Assembly (NCBI RefSeq): GCF_016756615.1
Contig: NZ_AP023262.1
Coordinates: 6,201,501 to 6,265,500, forward strand
Direction: 5' to 3'
Length of the DNA stretch: 64,000 nt
DNA from: Mesorhizobium sp. L-8-3
GTDB lineage: Bacteria; Pseudomonadota; Alphaproteobacteria; Rhizobiales; Rhizobiaceae
Shown here: piece by piece, positions 63,414 through 64,000 of the stretch
Position numbering within the stretch: the first letter of the stretch is position 1
How the letters are laid out: each line of letters opens with the position of its first letter
The notes under the pieces: model-generated
The model's database searches: none
What the model was told of the DNA's origin: nothing
Seen by the model: the letters and a program-made list of their open reading frames with translations, nothing else
Translations under genes and position numbers: made by a program

Positions 63414-64000
63414 TGTCCCGCTCGCGAAGCCAAGTCTCGACGGTTTCTACCATCTCTTCGGGCGATTTGCCTGTCGTCGCAAGATGGATCTCCGGCTTTT
63501 CCGGTGTTTCATAAGGAGAATCCAGTCCGGTGAAGTTGCTGATCTCACCGGCGAGCGCCCTCGCATAGAGCCCCTTGGGATCGCGCCTGGCGCATTCGTC
63601 GAACGGCGTGTCCACGAAGATCTCGACGAACTCGCCCTCGGCCATCCTCTCGCGCGCCATTGCCCGCTCAGCACGGAAGGGCGAGATGAAGGACACGAGC
63701 ACGATCAGTCCGGCATCGGCCATGAGCCGCGCCACTTCGGCGACCCGGCGGATGTTCTCGACGCGATCCGCTTCGGTGAAGCCCAGGTCGCGGTTCAGGC
63801 CGTGCCGCACATTGTCGCCGTCGAGCAGGTAAGTGTGATGGCCGGCGGCGTGGAGCTTCTTCTCAAGCAGGTTGGCTATCGTCGACTTGCCCGAGCCCGA
63901 CAGGCCGGTGAACCACAACACCGAAGGCTTCTGGTGTTTCAGCAAAGCGCGCGACGCCTTGTCGACGTCGAGCGACTGCCAATGGATGTTGGCCGCCCGC
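63376..64000 (-). CDS. cysNC: Sulfate adenylyltransferase large subunit/APS kinase, C-terminal part (truncated by the window)
   Basis: The visible 208 residues are an APS kinase domain: P-loop G-L-S-G-S-G-K-S-T, D-G-D-N-V-R-H-G-L-N, and F-I-S-P-F-R-A-E-R. The frame remains open to the window edge and the upstream residues (A-N-I-H-W-Q-S-L-D-V-D-K) match the CysN-to-CysC linker of bifunctional NodQ/CysNC proteins, so a fused protein is likely. The domain phosphorylates APS to PAPS, and CysQ encoded next door recycles the by-product. TTG at 63945 is an internal Leu codon, not a start. Confidence 0.88.
   Translation of the reverse strand, partial: RAANIHWQSLDVDKASRALLKHQKPSVLWFTGLSGSGKSTIANLLEKKLHAAGHHTYLLDGDNVRHGLNRDLGFTEADRVENIRRVAEVARLMADAGLIVLVSFISPFRAERAMARERMAEGEFVEIFVDTPFDECARRDPKGLYARALAGEISNFTGLDSPYETPEKPEIHLATTGKSPEEMVETVETWLRERDSADQQYDAGGGI

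Overview
This 64 kb window is ordinary GC-rich chromosomal DNA of an alphaproteobacterium, most likely order Hyphomicrobiales and close to the Phyllobacteriaceae/Mesorhizobium group. The grounds are content and gene order: divJ close to a MucR/Ros regulator, the frcB-C-A/frcR/frcK fructose locus, a rhizobial-type choline-to-betaine operon with choline-sulfatase, a DUF5330 protein, a Tat-exported TIGR03808 protein, an ReAV-type asparaginase, and a RIME-like palindromic repeat. The placement rests on recognised families and synteny only. No CRISPR array, prophage, integrase or rRNA was seen. There is one tRNA gene and one intact insertion sequence.

Region 1 (1-8 kb): a cell-cycle and envelope neighbourhood. 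A membrane peptidoglycan-binding protein is coupled to a DivJ-like histidine kinase; then come DUF5330, SufE, MucR with its terminator, MsrB, a small secreted SH3-like protein and oligopeptidase B. Region 2 (8-17 kb): a TetR-MFS efflux pair with an operator-like palindrome, two cytochrome c genes, sodB, a branched-chain aminotransferase, a haloacid dehalogenase, a Tat/lipoprotein L,D-transpeptidase and a HerA-like ATPase. Region 3 (17-28 kb): both methylmalonyl-CoA mutase subunits, an AbrB-type/Doc toxin-antitoxin pair with an inverted-repeat operator, a Gre-like factor, the TIGR03808 protein, an asparaginase, an aldo/keto reductase and a thiolase-SDR operon.

Region 4 (27.6-34 kb): betI-betC-[PLP dehydratase]-betA-betB, tightly overlapping behind a BetI-box-like palindrome. 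It should convert choline-O-sulfate to choline and then glycine betaine, with an unexplained PLP enzyme in the middle. Region 5 (34-36.7 kb): a mannose-1-phosphate guanylyltransferase fused to a shortened AGE-epimerase domain, tRNA-Pro(CGG), a VanZ-like protein and a decayed arsC fragment. Region 6 (36.7-53.7 kb): a 17 kb block entirely on the minus strand for alpha-glucan and trehalose metabolism, glgP-glgB-glgC-glgA-pgm-glgX-GH13 followed by otsB-GH15-otsA. Together these make, store, debranch and phosphorolyse glycogen, interconvert Glc-1-P and Glc-6-P, and make (and perhaps break) trehalose, which fits osmoadaptation alongside the bet operon.

Region 7 (53.9-60.7 kb): the fructose ABC transporter frcBCA, divergent ROK regulator frcR and kinase frcK, then an orphan branched-chain amino acid-type binding protein with a strong terminator. 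Region 8 (60.7-64 kb): a 181 bp MITE-like repeat with 54 bp inverted arms, split by a 1,648 bp IS1182-family element inserted in a hairpin loop, then cysQ and the 3' end of a cysN/C-type gene that runs off the window.

Nothing here is clearly a new biological system. The best leads are the PLP enzyme in the bet operon, the internally shortened AGE domain, the MITE/IS nesting, and several uncharacterised operator-like palindromes.
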